Counted from the stretch's first letter, positions 7,460 to 16,947 are shown. The stretch: 64,000 bases of DNA from Kineococcus mangrovi (GCF_041320705.1 NZ_JBGGTQ010000001.1:62001-126000), one strand, 5' to 3'. Numbers and translations are program-made. The notes: a model not told the origin generated them from the sequence alone.

Positions 7460-9538
7460 TCAGCCGGCCGAGTGCGTGAGCGTCTCCCAGTTCATGAAGA
7501 TCCCCGAACCCGTCGGGCTGACCTTGCTCAGGAACTTCTTCGTCTCGGGCAGCGACAGCCCGCCGCGGACGGCGTAGTTGTTGTACCCCAGGGCGTACGT
7601 CAGCTTGTAGCCCGTCCCGCCGAGGTTCAGCGGCTTGGGGCAGACCCAGCCGGAGGCCGACGGGTCGTTGACGAAGCGCAGGTTGTACTCCATGGCCGCG
7701 ACGAGACGGGTGCGCTGCTCGCCGTAGAGGTCCACCCCCTGGAGGCGGGCGGTCTCGGCGGCGTCGAGGGCGGACGCCAGGCCCATCGCGGTGTGGGACG
7801 CGTCACGGCACGTCTCGGCGGCGAGGCCGGAGACGTACTGCTTCGGGTTGGACCAGTACTCGAGGTAGTTGCTGTCCTTCATGATCGTGTTGGCCGGGAA
7901 GTTCGGCTTGGCGCCGTCGGAGGCCAGGTAGAACGAGCCCTTGACGTGGTTGCGCCAGTCACCGACGCCGTTGTCCCAGGTGGCGCGGTCGTTCGTGAAG
8001 ACGCCGATGTTCATGGTGGCCTCGGCCATCGTCAGCTGCCAGTTCGCCGAGGTCCAGGTCCAGCCGTCGATGACGCGCGGCAGGAAGGCCGTCTTGAGCA
8101 TCGTCTCGAAGCGGGCGACGTCCGAGGCGCTCCAGCCGGCACCGCTGTAGCGGATGAGCTCGGCGGCCTTGGTGAACGTCTGCCCGGCCCAGCCGGCCTG
8201 CAGCAGACCGTTCTTGTAGACCTTGGTGTCGAACTTGTGGTCCTTCAGCGTGGCGGAGTAGGCGTTGAGGATCTGCTTGGCCTTCTCGGCGTACCGCTGG
8301 TCACCGGTGTAGTACCACAGGAGCGCCTGGGTGTAGGCGGCCTGCGCGTCGTCGGTCTCCGCGGTGCAGCCCTCGTCGACGGTGTTGTACGAGCCGCAGC
8401 CGACGTAGGCGACCGGACGCGGGGTCCAGCCCAGGTTGGCGAAGCGGCTGCTCTTCATCTTGTCGAAGGCGGGCTTCTGCGGCGCCTGGCCGGCCAGGAC
8501 GGCCGCGCGGGACGCCTCGAGGTTGGTCGTGCCGTTGAGGACGCCCGGGTGGACGAAGCCGTTCGTCACGACGCTCTGCAGGGTCGGCAGACCCGGCGCG
8601 GCCGGCGAGCCGGGCTGCGGGGTGCTCGGCGGGGTGGAGGGCTTGGGCGGGGTGGACGGCTTGGGCGGGTTCGTCGTCGCGGTCGGCGTCGGCGTCGGCG
8701 CCGCCGGGCGCGGTTTGGACGTCGTCGCGGGCACCGGGGCGGGAGCCGCGGGGACCGTCGTCGTGGTCGTCGCCACGGCCTGGAAGCTGTTGAGGGACAC
8801 GGTCGTCGGGGTGCCGCTGCTCGAGAGGTACCCGTTGACGCCCACCGCGCCGGCCTTCTTCACGGCCGAACCGCTGGAGTCCTTCGCCACGACCTGCCAG
8901 TCCGGGGTGGGCTGGCCGGCGCCCCAGACGCGGGCCTGGACGGTGACCGGCGAGGTGCCGGAGACCTTGGTCTCGACGGTGAGCCACGCGTCCGAACCGG
9001 CCTTGACCTTCAGGGCCGTCTTCTTCAGCTGGGTGGAGCGGCCGTCGACGACGCGGTCGGCGCTCAGCGTGAGGGCACCGCCGGCGCCGACCGTCAGGGT
9101 CGTGCCGTAGCGGTCGCCGTCGGACTGCCGGCGCAGCTCGGTCGTCTCGTAGAGGCCGATCTTGGCCGAACCCACCTTCGGCAGCTTGACGCCGTGCGTG
9201 ACGGTGACGTCGGTCGCGGCCACGGCGGGCAGCAGCGCGGCGAAGCTGCCGCCCGTGGGGACCGAGGGGAAGGTGAGCTGGTCGCCACCGGTGGAGACCG
9301 TGCGGCCCCGGGGCGACTGGATCGCCCAGCGGCCACCGATCTCGGCGTTGCCGACGGCGCGGCTCGCACCGGCGAAGGAGTCCTTGGCGACGACCTTCGT
9401 GCTGGTCCGGGTGGTGGAACCGGTTGCGGCGTCGGCGGTGCCGCCGGCGGTCACGAGGAAGGTGCAGGTGGCGGCCACGACGCCGAGGGCAGCGACGAGG
9501 CGACGAGAGGGCTTCGTAACGATCGTGGAGGGGGTCAC
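7460..9538 (-). CDS. Secreted alginate-lyase-like protein with N-terminal beta-rich module
   Basis: 692 aa. A signal peptide is present (RRLVAALGVVAATCTFLVTAG). Residues about 52-255 (DSFAGASRAVGN ... WQVVAKDSSG ... GYLSSSGTPT) are a beta-rich module shared with the C-terminus of the protein at 2874-5168. A Pro/Thr-rich linker covers about 255-315 (repeats of PKPSTPPKPSTPP). The C-terminal ~370 residues match the alginate lyase (alpha/alpha-toroid, PL5-like) family: WYYTGDQRYAEKAKQIL, GWTWTSANWQLTMAEATMNIGV and DSNYLEYW. It probably cleaves or trims an exported uronic-acid polysaccharide. The start is GTG at 9538, with no strong ribosome site seen. It is transcribed alone, between a 220-bp gap and a strong terminator. 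Confidence 0.82.
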   Translation of the reverse strand: MTPSTIVTKPSRRLVAALGVVAATCTFLVTAGGTADAATGSTTRTSTKVVAKDSFAGASRAVGNAEIGGRWAIQSPRGRTVSTGGDQLTFPSVPTGGSFAALLPAVAATDVTVTHGVKLPKVGSAKIGLYETTELRRQSDGDRYGTTLTVGAGGALTLSADRVVDGRSTQLKKTALKVKAGSDAWLTVETKVSGTSPVTVQARVWGAGQPTPDWQVVAKDSSGSAVKKAGAVGVNGYLSSSGTPTTVSLNSFQAVATTTTTVPAAPAPVPATTSKPRPAAPTPTPTATTNPPKPSTPPKPSTPPSTPQPGSPAAPGLPTLQSVVTNGFVHPGVLNGTTNLEASRAAVLAGQAPQKPAFDKMKSSRFANLGWTPRPVAYVGCGSYNTVDEGCTAETDDAQAAYTQALLWYYTGDQRYAEKAKQILNAYSATLKDHKFDTKVYKNGLLQAGWAGQTFTKAAELIRYSGAGWSASDVARFETMLKTAFLPRVIDGWTWTSANWQLTMAEATMNIGVFTNDRATWDNGVGDWRNHVKGSFYLASDGAKPNFPANTIMKDSNYLEYWSNPKQYVSGLAAETCRDASHTAMGLASALDAAETARLQGVDLYGEQRTRLVAAMEYNLRFVNDPSASGWVCPKPLNLGGTGYKLTYALGYNNYAVRGGLSLPETKKFLSKVSPTGSGIFMNWETLTHSAG

Positions 9539-9758
9539 GATGTAGGGATCGGGCCCGTGTCAGACCGCCTTGAGCCGCCCGCCGGTGATCACTCGTCCGC
9601 TCTCCCCCGCCTCCGGGCACCACCTGCACCGACCGTGACGGCGTCCGGCGCCCTGCGGAGCAGTCCCCGCGCAGAACGGCTACACAGCGTGTGACCTGGG
9701 GCGCAGCTCCCCCGTCACCCCCGCGTCGTTGCGCCGAACGGGTGGACTCGGGCCGAGG

Positions 9759-10244
9759 TCACGGTGTCCGGGTCCAGCGGACCAGGACGTCGCACAGTGT
9801 GACCAGAGCCACAACCGCCGCCACGACGAACGGCTGCACGAGGACCGCGACCCAGGCCGTCAAGGTCACCTCGCCCGCCCCGGCGGCCGCCGGGGGCAGG
9901 GCGCTGCCCGTCCCGGCCGCCAGCAGGCTGGAGGCCAGCGCGCCGGCGAGGGCGGCGACGAAGACCGTCACCGGCGCCCGCCGGGCCCGCCGCAGGACCA
10001 CGACCGCCGCCACCAGACCCACCAGGCCCGTGAGGACGCTGAACACGCCGTCCCGGGCCATCGGGTACACCGTCGAGGACGTGACGACGGGTTCGCCGAC
10101 GAGCAGGGCCGCCGGGCGGCGCGTGAGCGACCACCAGACGAGACCGACGAGGAGACCGGCCACGGCCTGGCCGAACAGCAGGACGACACCGGTCCGGCGG
10201 GCCCCCGGCACCTCCCGCACCCCCGGGGCCGCCGGCCGCCTCAC
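9759..10244 (-). CDS. Small membrane protein (DUF2567-like)
   Basis: 161 aa, four predicted hydrophobic segments: GVVLLFGQAVAGLLVGLVWW, a middle pair (VFSVLTGLVGLVAAVVVL and VFVAALAGALASSLLAAG), and VAVLVQPFVVAAVVALVTL. It has no catalytic motif. It may belong to the actinobacterial DUF2567 membrane proteins, but that rests on general resemblance. The start is taken as GTG 10244, which overlaps the dnaE1 stop as GTGA; GTG 10253 three codons earlier is possible. It is probably cotranscribed with dnaE1. Function unknown. Confidence 0.65.
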   Translation of the reverse strand: MRRPAAPGVREVPGARRTGVVLLFGQAVAGLLVGLVWWSLTRRPAALLVGEPVVTSSTVYPMARDGVFSVLTGLVGLVAAVVVLRRARRAPVTVFVAALAGALASSLLAAGTGSALPPAAAGAGEVTLTAWVAVLVQPFVVAAVVALVTLCDVLVRWTRTP

Positions 10245-13200
10245 CCCAGGCACGAGGCGCCGAGCAGCTGCTTCAGGTCACCGAACAGCGCCGGGCTGGG
10301 GTTGACGCGCAGGGAGTCGTCCAGCCGCATCAGGGTCCCGGTCCCGCCACCGTTCTTCGTCAGCCGCAGCCGCACCTCGGTGGCCCCCCGGTGCGTCTCC
10401 AGCACCGTCTTGAGCTGCTCGACGACCCCGGCGGTGCAGCGCGCCGTCGGCAGCGTCACCGTGACCGGGACGCCGTCGGTGCTGGAGATGTCCGGCACCG
10501 TCAGCCCCGAGGCGTAGATCGTCGGGACCTCGTCACGCCGGTTGAGCCGGCCCTTGACGACGACGACGAGGTCCTCGGCCAGCAGCTGGGCCACGTCCGT
10601 GTACGCCTGCGGGAAGAACAGGCACTCGATGGCCCCGGCGAGGTCCTCGACCGTGACGATCGCCCAGTAGTTGCCCTGCTTGGTCGTCTTGCGCTGCAGG
10701 CCGGTGATCATGCCCGCGACGGTGATGTTCGAGCCGTCGGGTCGGGACTCGTCCTCCAGCAGCGCCGAGATCGAGACGTCGGAGGCGTTCTGCAGCAGCC
10801 GTTCCAGCCCGAACAGCGGGTGGTCGGAGACGTACAGGCCCAGCATCTGCCGCTCGTGGGCGAGCAGCTCGGTCTTCTCCCACTCGGGCAGGTCGGGGAT
10901 GACGACCTCGAAACCGCCGCCCCCGGCCTCGTCCCCGCCCCCGAGACCGGCGAAGAGGTCGAACTGGCCGATGGCCTCGTTGCGCTTGACGTCCACGACG
11001 GCGTCGACGGCGTCCTCGTGCTTGGCGACCAGGGCGCGGCGCCGGTGCCCGAGGGAGTCGAAGGCACCGGCCTTGATGAGCGACTCGATCGTCCGCTTGT
11101 TGCACACGACGGCCGGCACCTTGGTGAGGAAGTCCTGGAAGGACTCGTAGCGGCCCTTGCCGGTGCGGGCCTCCACGACCGCCTCGACGACGTTGGCGCC
11201 GACGTTGCGGATGGCGGTCAGGCCGAAGCGGATGTCGGTGCCGACCGCGGTGAAGTTCGCGCTCGACTCGTTGACGTCCGGCGGCAGCACCTTGATGCCC
11301 ATGCGGCGGCACTCGTTGAGGTACAGCGCCGACTTGTCCTTGTCGTCGCGCACCGAGGTGAGCACCGCGGCCATGTACTCGGCCGGGTAGTTGGCCTTGA
11401 GGTAGGCCGTCCAGTAGGAGACCAGGCCGTAGGCGGCCGAGTGGGCCTTGTTGAAGGCGTAGTCGGAGAAGGGGACGAGGATGTCCCACAGCGCCTTGAC
11501 GCACTCCTTGCTGAACCCGTTGTCCAGCATGCCCCTCTCGAAGCCGACGAACTCGGCGTCGAGGACCTCGCGCTTCTTCTTGCCCATCGCGCGGCGCAGC
11601 AGGTCGGCCGAGCCGAGGGTGTACCCCGCGACCTTCTGCGCGATCGACATGACCTGCTCCTGGTACACGATCAGGCCGTAGGTCGTGCCGAGGATGTCCG
11701 CCAGGGGTTCTTCGAGCTCGGGGTGGATCGGGGTGATGGGCTCCTGGCCGTTCTTGCGCCGCGCGTACGCGGTGTGCGACCCGGCGCCCATCGGGCCGGG
11801 CCGGTACAGCGCGCCGACCGCGGAGATGTCCTCGAAGTTGTCCGGGCGCATGAGGCGCAGCAGGGACCGCATGGGGCCGCCGTCGAACTGGAAGACGCCG
11901 AGCGTGTCGCCGCGGCCGAGCAGGTCGAACGTCGCCGCGTCGTCGAGGTCGAGCTTCTCGAGGTCGACCTCCTCCTTGCCGTTGGCCACGACGTTCTTCA
12001 GGGCGTCGTCGAGGATCGTCAGGTTCCGCAGGCCGAGGAAGTCCATCTTGACCAGCCCGAGCGTCTCGCACGTCGGGTAGTCGAACTGCGTGATGATCGC
12101 GCCGTCGGCCTCGCGCTTCATGATCGGGATGAGGTCGATGAGCGGGTCGCTCGACATGATGACGCCGGCCGCGTGCACGCCCCACTGCCGCTTCAGGCCC
12201 TCCAGCCCGCGCGCGGTGTCGACGACCTTCACGACCTCGGGGTCGGCCTTGTACAGCTCGCGGAACTCCCCCGCCTCGGAGTACCGCTTGTGGTTCGGGT
12301 CGAAGATGCCCGACAGCGGGATGTCCTTGCCCATCACGGCCGGCGGCATCGTCTTGGTGATCCGGTCCCCCATGGAGAAGGGGAAGCCCAGGACGCGCGA
12401 GGAGTCCTTGACGGCCTGCTTGGCCTTGATCGTCCCGTACGTGACGATCTGGGCGACGCGGTCGGTGCCGTACTTGTCCACGACGTACTGGATGACCTCA
12501 CCGCGGCGGCGCTCGTCGAAGTCGACGTCGAAGTCGGGCATCGACATGCGCTCGGGGTTGAGGAACCGCTCGAAGAACAGGCCGTGGCGCAGCGGGTCCA
12601 GGTCGGTGATCTTCATGGCGTACGCCGCCATCGACCCGGCACCGGACCCGCGGCCCGGACCGACCCGGATGCCGTTGGCCTTGGACCAGTTGATGAAGTC
12701 GGCGACGACGAGGAAGTACCCGGCGTACCCCTTGGAGGTGATGACCTCGATCTCGTAGTCGGCCTGCTTGCGGACGTCGTCGGGGATGGCGCCGTCGTAG
12801 CGGTAGCTCAGCCCCGACCAGACCTCCTTGACGAACCAGCTCTCCTCGTCCTCCCCCGGCGGGCAGGGGAAGCGGGGCATGTAGGCGCCGGTGGACTCGG
12901 TGAACTCGACCTCGCACCGCTCGGCGATGAGCAGCGTGTTGTCGCAGGCCTCGGGGTGGTCGCGCCACAGGTGGCGCATCTCGGCCGGGCTCTTGAGGTA
13001 GAAGTCGGTGGAGTCGAACTTGAAGCGCTTGGGGTCGGCCAGCGTCGAGCCGGACTGCACGCACAGCAGCGCCTCGTGGGCGCGGGCGTCCTGCGCGTGG
13101 GTGTAGTGCAGGTCGTTCGTCGCGACCAGCGGCAGCTCGAGGTCCTTGGCCAGCTTGAGCAGGTCGTCCTGGATGCGGCGCTCGATGTCGAGGCCGTGGT

Positions 13201-13795
13201 CCATGAGCTCGACGAAGAAGTTCTCGCGGCCGAAGATGTCGCGGTAGTCGGCGGCGGCCTGGCGCGCCTCGTCGTACTGGCCCAGGCGCAGGCGGGTCTG
13301 CACCTCCCCCGACGGGCAGCCGGTGGTGGCGATGAGCCCCTCGGAGTACTGCGAGAGCAGCTCGCGGTCCATGCGGGGCTTGTAGAGGAAGCCCTCCAGG
13401 CTGGCCAGGCTGCTCATCTTGAACAGGTTGTGCATGCCCCGGGTGTTGCTGGCCAGCATCGTCATGTGCGTGTACGACCCGGCCCCGGAGACGTCGTCAC
13501 CGGAGCGGGCGCCCGGGTCGCCCCACTTCACGCGCGTCTTGTCCTGGCGCGCCGTCCCCGGCGTCAGGTACGCCTCGACGCCGACGATCGGCTTCACCCC
13601 GTGCTTCTTCGCCGTCTTCCAGAAGTCGTAGGCGCCGAAGACGAAGCCGTGGTCGGTCGTCGCGACCGCGGGCATGCCCATCTCGGCGGCGGTGGCGAAG
13701 AGGTCGTCCACCTTGGCCGCACCGTCCAGCATCGAGTACTCGGTGTGGACGTGCAGGTGGACGAACGAGTCCGCTGACGAGGACGGGGACGCCAT
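10241..13795 (-). CDS. dnaE1: DNA polymerase III alpha subunit (replicative)
   Basis: 1184 aa, the chromosomal replicase polymerase subunit. An intact PHP domain opens the protein (HLHVHTEYSMLDGA, then TTDHGFVFG), the metal site linked to proofreading in actinobacterial DnaE1. The catalytic core has PDFDVDFDERRRGEV (two catalytic Asp) and VKMDFLGLRNL (third Asp). A helix-hairpin-helix region and an OB fold (NITVAGMITGLQRKTTKQG) follow. ATG at 13795 has a GGAGG site 9 nt upstream and gives the family N-terminus; the longer frame to 13867 adds an unrelated leader. It follows lspA and the rluD-like gene on the same strand, the usual actinobacterial order. Confidence 0.97.
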   Translation of the reverse strand: MASPSSSADSFVHLHVHTEYSMLDGAAKVDDLFATAAEMGMPAVATTDHGFVFGAYDFWKTAKKHGVKPIVGVEAYLTPGTARQDKTRVKWGDPGARSGDDVSGAGSYTHMTMLASNTRGMHNLFKMSSLASLEGFLYKPRMDRELLSQYSEGLIATTGCPSGEVQTRLRLGQYDEARQAAADYRDIFGRENFFVELMDHGLDIERRIQDDLLKLAKDLELPLVATNDLHYTHAQDARAHEALLCVQSGSTLADPKRFKFDSTDFYLKSPAEMRHLWRDHPEACDNTLLIAERCEVEFTESTGAYMPRFPCPPGEDEESWFVKEVWSGLSYRYDGAIPDDVRKQADYEIEVITSKGYAGYFLVVADFINWSKANGIRVGPGRGSGAGSMAAYAMKITDLDPLRHGLFFERFLNPERMSMPDFDVDFDERRRGEVIQYVVDKYGTDRVAQIVTYGTIKAKQAVKDSSRVLGFPFSMGDRITKTMPPAVMGKDIPLSGIFDPNHKRYSEAGEFRELYKADPEVVKVVDTARGLEGLKRQWGVHAAGVIMSSDPLIDLIPIMKREADGAIITQFDYPTCETLGLVKMDFLGLRNLTILDDALKNVVANGKEEVDLEKLDLDDAATFDLLGRGDTLGVFQFDGGPMRSLLRLMRPDNFEDISAVGALYRPGPMGAGSHTAYARRKNGQEPITPIHPELEEPLADILGTTYGLIVYQEQVMSIAQKVAGYTLGSADLLRRAMGKKKREVLDAEFVGFERGMLDNGFSKECVKALWDILVPFSDYAFNKAHSAAYGLVSYWTAYLKANYPAEYMAAVLTSVRDDKDKSALYLNECRRMGIKVLPPDVNESSANFTAVGTDIRFGLTAIRNVGANVVEAVVEARTGKGRYESFQDFLTKVPAVVCNKRTIESLIKAGAFDSLGHRRRALVAKHEDAVDAVVDVKRNEAIGQFDLFAGLGGGDEAGGGGFEVVIPDLPEWEKTELLAHERQMLGLYVSDHPLFGLERLLQNASDVSISALLEDESRPDGSNITVAGMITGLQRKTTKQGNYWAIVTVEDLAGAIECLFFPQAYTDVAQLLAEDLVVVVKGRLNRRDEVPTIYASGLTVPDISSTDGVPVTVTLPTARCTAGVVEQLKTVLETHRGATEVRLRLTKNGGGTGTLMRLDDSLRVNPSPALFGDLKQLLGASCLG

Positions 13796-13844
13796 GGGAG
13801 CGGGCCTCCAGGGGGACGAGGCGGGTGGGGCGAGGTGCGTGACG

Positions 13845-13850
13845 ATGGTA
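13845..13850 (-). promoter_or_regulatory. dnaE1: Possible dnaE1 -10 box
   Basis: TACCAT on the minus strand fits the actinobacterial TANNNT -10 pattern, about 50 nt before the dnaE1 ATG in the 102-bp gap after the rluD-like gene. No good -35 was found. This is a pattern match only. Confidence 0.3.
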
Positions 13851-13897
13851 GGCGCCGGGCCGGACACGAGCGGGTCCCGACACCCGCGCGGGAACGG

Positions 13898-14821
13898 TCA
13901 GTCGGCGAGGCGCTCCAGGGCCGTGGCCAGGTCGGCCGGGTAGGTGCTCGTGAACTCCACGGGCTGCCCGGTGCCGGGGTGGGCGAAGCCGAGGCGGACG
14001 GCGTGCAGCCACTGCCGGGTGAGTCCGAGACGGGCCGCCAGCGTCGGGTCCGCCCCGTAGGTGAGGTCCCCCACGCACGGGTGGCGCAGCGCGGCGAAGT
14101 GCACCCGGATCTGGTGCGTGCGCCCCGTCTCGAGGTGCACCTCGGCCAGGGCCGCGGCGCGGAAGGCCTCGAGGACCTCGTAGTGGGTGACGCTCGGCTT
14201 GCCGTCCGCGGTGACCGCGAACTTCCAGGCGCTGCCGGGGTGCCGGCCGACGGGGGCCTCGATGGTGCCGCGCAACGGGTCCGGGTGGCCCTGGACGAGC
14301 GTGTGGTAGACCTTCTCGACCGTCCGCTCCTTGAACGCGAGCTTCAGCGCGGTGTACGCGTGCTCGCTCTTGGCCACGACCATGAGGCCCGAGGTGCCGA
14401 CGTCGAGGCGGTGCACCACGCCCTGCCGCTCGGCGGCCCCCGACGTCGCGATGCGGTACCCCGCGCCGGCGAGCCCGCCGACGACCGTCGGCCCCGTCCA
14501 GCCCGGGCTCGGGTGCGCCGCGACGCCCACGGGCTTGTCCACGACCACGAGGTCGTCGTCGTCGTGCACGACCGTCAGACCCTCGACGGTCTCGGCCACG
14601 ACGGTCGGCGCCGCCGGCGGGTCGGGGACCTCGACCTCCAGCCACGACCCGGCGCGCAGCCGGTCGGACTTGCCGACGGCGGCCCCGTCGACGACCACGA
14701 GGCCGTCGGCGGTCAGCTCGGCGACGCGCGTGCGGGACAGACCCAGCAGGCGGGACAGGGCGGCGTCGACGCGCTCGCCCTCGAGGCCGTCGGGCACGGG
14801 CAGGCTGCGGACCTCAGGCAC
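13898..14821 (-). CDS. RluD/RluA-family pseudouridine synthase
   Basis: 307 aa. It isomerises uridine to pseudouridine in rRNA (23S rRNA for RluD). The N-terminus is an S4 RNA-binding domain ([19 protein letters not shown]). The catalytic motif [15 protein letters not shown] (about residues 135-150) holds the essential Asp, and [12 protein letters not shown] closes the active site. GTG at 14821 overlaps the end of lspA by 8 bp. The lspA-rluD pair is conserved in many bacteria. The family is certain; the exact target uridines are not. Confidence 0.92.
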   Translation of the reverse strand: MPEVRSLPVPDGLEGERVDAALSRLLGLSRTRVAELTADGLVVVDGAAVGKSDRLRAGSWLEVEVPDPPAAPTVVAETVEGLTVVHDDDDLVVVDKPVGVAAHPSPGWTGPTVVGGLAGAGYRIATSGAAERQGVVHRLDVGTSGLMVVAKSEHAYTALKLAFKERTVEKVYHTLVQGHPDPLRGTIEAPVGRHPGSAWKFAVTADGKPSVTHYEVLEAFRAAALAEVHLETGRTHQIRVHFAALRHPCVGDLTYGADPTLAARLGLTRQWLHAVRLGFAHPGTGQPVEFTSTYPADLATALERLAD

Positions 14822-15398
14822 CGTCGGCCTCCGTCCGGGCGGGCGCGTCCGCCCCGGGGCGCTCGCGCGCCTCGCGGGTGCCGTCGAGGCCGACGCCCCG
14901 CACGGCGAGGACGGCGATGCAGACGGCGGCCACGCAGATGCTGGCGTCGGCGACGTTGAAGATCGGCCAGTGCGGAAGCTGCAGGAAGTCCACGACGTGA
15001 CCGCGCGCGAAGCCCGGGGCGCGCAGCAGGCGGTCGGTGAGGTTGCCCGTCGCACCGGCCAGGAGGAAGCCGAGGGCCAGGGCCCACGGCAGGCTGCGCA
15101 GCTTGCGGGACACGCGGACCACCACGACCACGACCACGGCCGCGAGGACCGTGAAGATCCACGTCGCCCCGGTGGCGAAGCTGAAGGCCGCCCCGGGGTT
15201 GCGGATGAGGTGGAACTGCAGCACCTCGCCGACGAAGGGCCGTGCGACCCCCGGTTCGAGGGTGGCCACGGCCACGACCTTGGTCACCTGGTCCAGCGCG
15301 TAGACGACGGCCCAGACGAGGAACGTCCACAGGGTTCGTCGTGGCCGCGGGTGCGCGGACGGGGCGGGGTGGTCGGGGGGCGTCTCGGCTGGGCTCAT
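14814..15398 (-). CDS. lspA: Lipoprotein signal peptidase II
   Basis: 194 aa, four-helix membrane aspartic protease that removes signal peptides from diacylglyceryl-modified prolipoproteins. Catalytic Asp residues lie in GNLTDRLLR (about 118) and FNVADASI (about 145); [10 protein letters not shown] is the other family signature. The N-terminal ~20 residues are a Pro-rich tail and the C-terminal ~25 are charged and likely disordered. It serves lipoproteins such as those encoded at 5218 and 49376. Start ATG 15398. Confidence 0.95.
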   Translation of the reverse strand: MSPAETPPDHPAPSAHPRPRRTLWTFLVWAVVYALDQVTKVVAVATLEPGVARPFVGEVLQFHLIRNPGAAFSFATGATWIFTVLAAVVVVVVVRVSRKLRSLPWALALGFLLAGATGNLTDRLLRAPGFARGHVVDFLQLPHWPIFNVADASICVAAVCIAVLAVRGVGLDGTREARERPGADAPARTEADGA

Positions 15399-15426
15399 GG
15401 CGGGGCTAGTCTCCCACGAGCGCCTC

Positions 15427-15457
15427 CCCCTGCCGGGACCGCGAGGCCCGGCAGGGG
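15427..15457 (-). terminator. Hairpin terminator after the traR/dksA-like gene
   Basis: An 11-bp perfect stem (cccctgccggg at 15427-15437 with its complement at 15447-15457) and a 9-nt loop lie 41 nt after the stop at 15498 and just upstream of lspA. The lspA set therefore probably has its own promoter. Confidence 0.7.
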
Positions 15458-15497
15458 TGGCGGCGCCGACCTCGGGCCGGCTGGGGTCGGCGTGGGG

Positions 15498-15974
15498 TCA
15501 GCGACGCTCGGCGCGCGACTTGCAGGGCATGCAGAGCGTGACCCGGGGGAAGGCCTGCAGCCGGGCCTTGCCGACGGCCCCGCTGCAGGACTCGCAGACG
15601 CCGTAGGCGCCGGAGGACATCCGCACGAGCGCGCGCTGGGTCTGCTCCAGCAGGTCGCGGGCGTTGTTGACGATCGTCATCTCGTGCTCGCGACCGGCCG
15701 TCGTGGCACCGTGATCGACCTGGTCGTCGCCGGACCCCTCGCCGCTGGAGCGCACCAGGGCGGAGAAGGAGGAGGTGGCGTCGTCGAGCTGGCGGGTGAG
15801 CCGGTCCACCTCCGACATGAGCTCGGAGCGGACCTGCGCGAGCTCCTCGGGGGTCCAGGCCTCCTCGGAGTCCCGCACCGGCAGCTCGCGGACCGCGGCG
15901 GCCCGGGCCGCCCGGCCCGTCGCCGCCCCCGCCGTCGCGGTCGGCTCCGTCGTCCCCGCAGACACTCCGTGCAC
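15498..15974 (-). CDS. TraR/DksA-type zinc-finger protein
   Basis: 158 aa. The C-terminal Cys4 zinc finger (CESC ... CMPC, about residues 130-152) and the preceding coiled region (EELAQVRSELMSEVDRLTRQLDD) match the DksA/TraR family, which binds the RNA polymerase secondary channel or acts as a small regulator. The N-terminal ~35 residues are Ala/Thr-rich and poorly conserved. GTG 15974 is preferred over earlier in-frame starts because of an AGAGGGGGG site just upstream. This gene commonly sits between divIVA and lspA in actinobacteria. Its regulatory targets are unknown. Confidence 0.85.
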   Translation of the reverse strand: MHGVSAGTTEPTATAGAATGRAARAAAVRELPVRDSEEAWTPEELAQVRSELMSEVDRLTRQLDDATSSFSALVRSSGEGSGDDQVDHGATTAGREHEMTIVNNARDLLEQTQRALVRMSSGAYGVCESCSGAVGKARLQAFPRVTLCMPCKSRAERR

Positions 15975-16020
15975 CGTGGTCCCCCCTCTCGTCGTGCGGC
16001 CGTGCTGCCGCGTGCGGGAG

Positions 16021-16050
16021 ACACTAGGGACTATCACCCTGTGTGAGCAA
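16021..16050 (-). promoter_or_regulatory. Putative promoter of the traR/dksA-like gene
   Basis: On the minus strand TTGCTC (16045-16050) and TAGTGT (16021-16026) are separated by 18 bp, resembling a sigma-70-type promoter. The -10 lies about 45 nt before the GTG start at 15974. Confidence 0.5.
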
Positions 16051-16135
16051 GTGGAAACAGAAAGTTGTCGAGACTGACCTCTTCGGGTGGCCGGTGCTCC
16101 GTCCGCGGCCCCGCCGGTGCTGGGGTGGAACGACG

Positions 16136-16165
16136 ACAGCCGCCACCCCGAGGGGCGGCGGCTGT
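16136..16165 (-). terminator. Hairpin terminator after divIVA
   Basis: Arms cagccgcc (16137-16144) and its complement (16157-16164) close around a CCCC/GGGG-containing loop, 17 nt past the divIVA stop. Confidence 0.6.
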
Positions 16166-16181
16166 GGCGGAGCGGGGCGGG

Positions 16182-16826
16182 TCAGCGCGAGACGGCGTCG
16201 TCCGGGACGACGCGGGCGACGCGGCGCAGGTCGTCCAGCTGGGAGGAGATGAACTGCTCGAGCTGCTCGCGGTACGTGCTCTCCCGGCCGTGCAGCTGGG
16301 TGATGCTCTCCTCCAGGGCGACGCGACGCCCCTCCAGCTCACCCAGGGTGCGGTCGCGGCGCGCCTCGGCCTCGGCCACCACGCGCTCGGCCTGCTCCTG
16401 CGCACCCAGCACGAGGGCGTCGCGCTGGGACTCGCCCTCGCGGACGTACTCGTCGTGCAGGCGCTGGGCGAGGGCGATGACGCCGGCGGCACGGGTGGTG
16501 GCGTCGCCCCCGTCGGGCTGGGCGGCGGCCGCGGCGACGAGGGCCGGTTGCGGCTCCGGCTCGGGCTCGGGCTCGGGTGCCTTCTCCAGCACCGGGGCCT
16601 CGGTGGCCTCGGCCGGGGCGGTCTGGGTGCCGGGACGGCTGAGCTCGGTGACCCGGGACTGGCACTGCGTGAGCTGCCCGCGCAGCTCGGAGTTCTCGGC
16701 GTTCAGGCGGCGCAGCTCGGCGACGACCTCGTCGAGGAAGTCGTCGACCTCGTCCTGGGCGTACCCCTCACGCACGCGCGTGGGGTTGAAACGCTTCTCG
16801 ACGACGTCTTCCGGGGTGAGCGGCAT
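16182..16826 (-). CDS. divIVA: DivIVA / Wag31 polar growth protein
   Basis: 214 aa coiled-coil scaffold that marks cell poles and septa and recruits wall synthesis in actinobacteria. The conserved N-terminal membrane-binding domain is MPLTPEDVVEKRFNPTRVRE with GYAQDEVDDFLDEV (residues 1-40). A long coiled coil spans about 100-205 and is split by a Pro/Glu-rich linker (EKAPEPEPEPEPQP). ATG at 16826 gives the family N-terminus and has AGAGG about 9 nt upstream. It ends the division-gene run; sepF and yggT precede it, and a hairpin follows. Confidence 0.95.
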   Translation of the reverse strand: MPLTPEDVVEKRFNPTRVREGYAQDEVDDFLDEVVAELRRLNAENSELRGQLTQCQSRVTELSRPGTQTAPAEATEAPVLEKAPEPEPEPEPQPALVAAAAAQPDGGDATTRAAGVIALAQRLHDEYVREGESQRDALVLGAQEQAERVVAEAEARRDRTLGELEGRRVALEESITQLHGRESTYREQLEQFISSQLDDLRRVARVVPDDAVSR

Positions 16827-16892
16827 CTTCAACACCTCTGCTGGCGGGCGGGTTGCGAGCGGGACCGCCGGGCGGGCGGCGGACCAGGGCTC

Positions 16893-16898
16893 ACCGTA
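16893..16898 (-). promoter_or_regulatory. divIVA: Possible divIVA -10 box
   Basis: TACGGT on the minus strand fits TANNNT in the 121-bp gap between yggT and divIVA, about 67 nt before the ATG. No -35 is evident. Confidence 0.3.
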
Positions 16899-16947
16899 GC
16901 GGACGTGATCGGCCTCGACCGGATGGACCGGTGCCCGCCCGCGGACG

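Noticed and set aside
10391-13777. Very long plus-strand open frame opposite dnaE1
   Set aside because: It is antisense to an intact conserved gene, is rich in Arg/Gly/Asp/Val from GC-rich third positions and has no recognisable domain. The same reasoning removes the other long antisense frames, including that opposite dnaE2.
13796-13867. Longer start for dnaE1
   Set aside because: The added 24 residues are not part of the PHP domain, and the ATG at 13795 has a GGAGG site.
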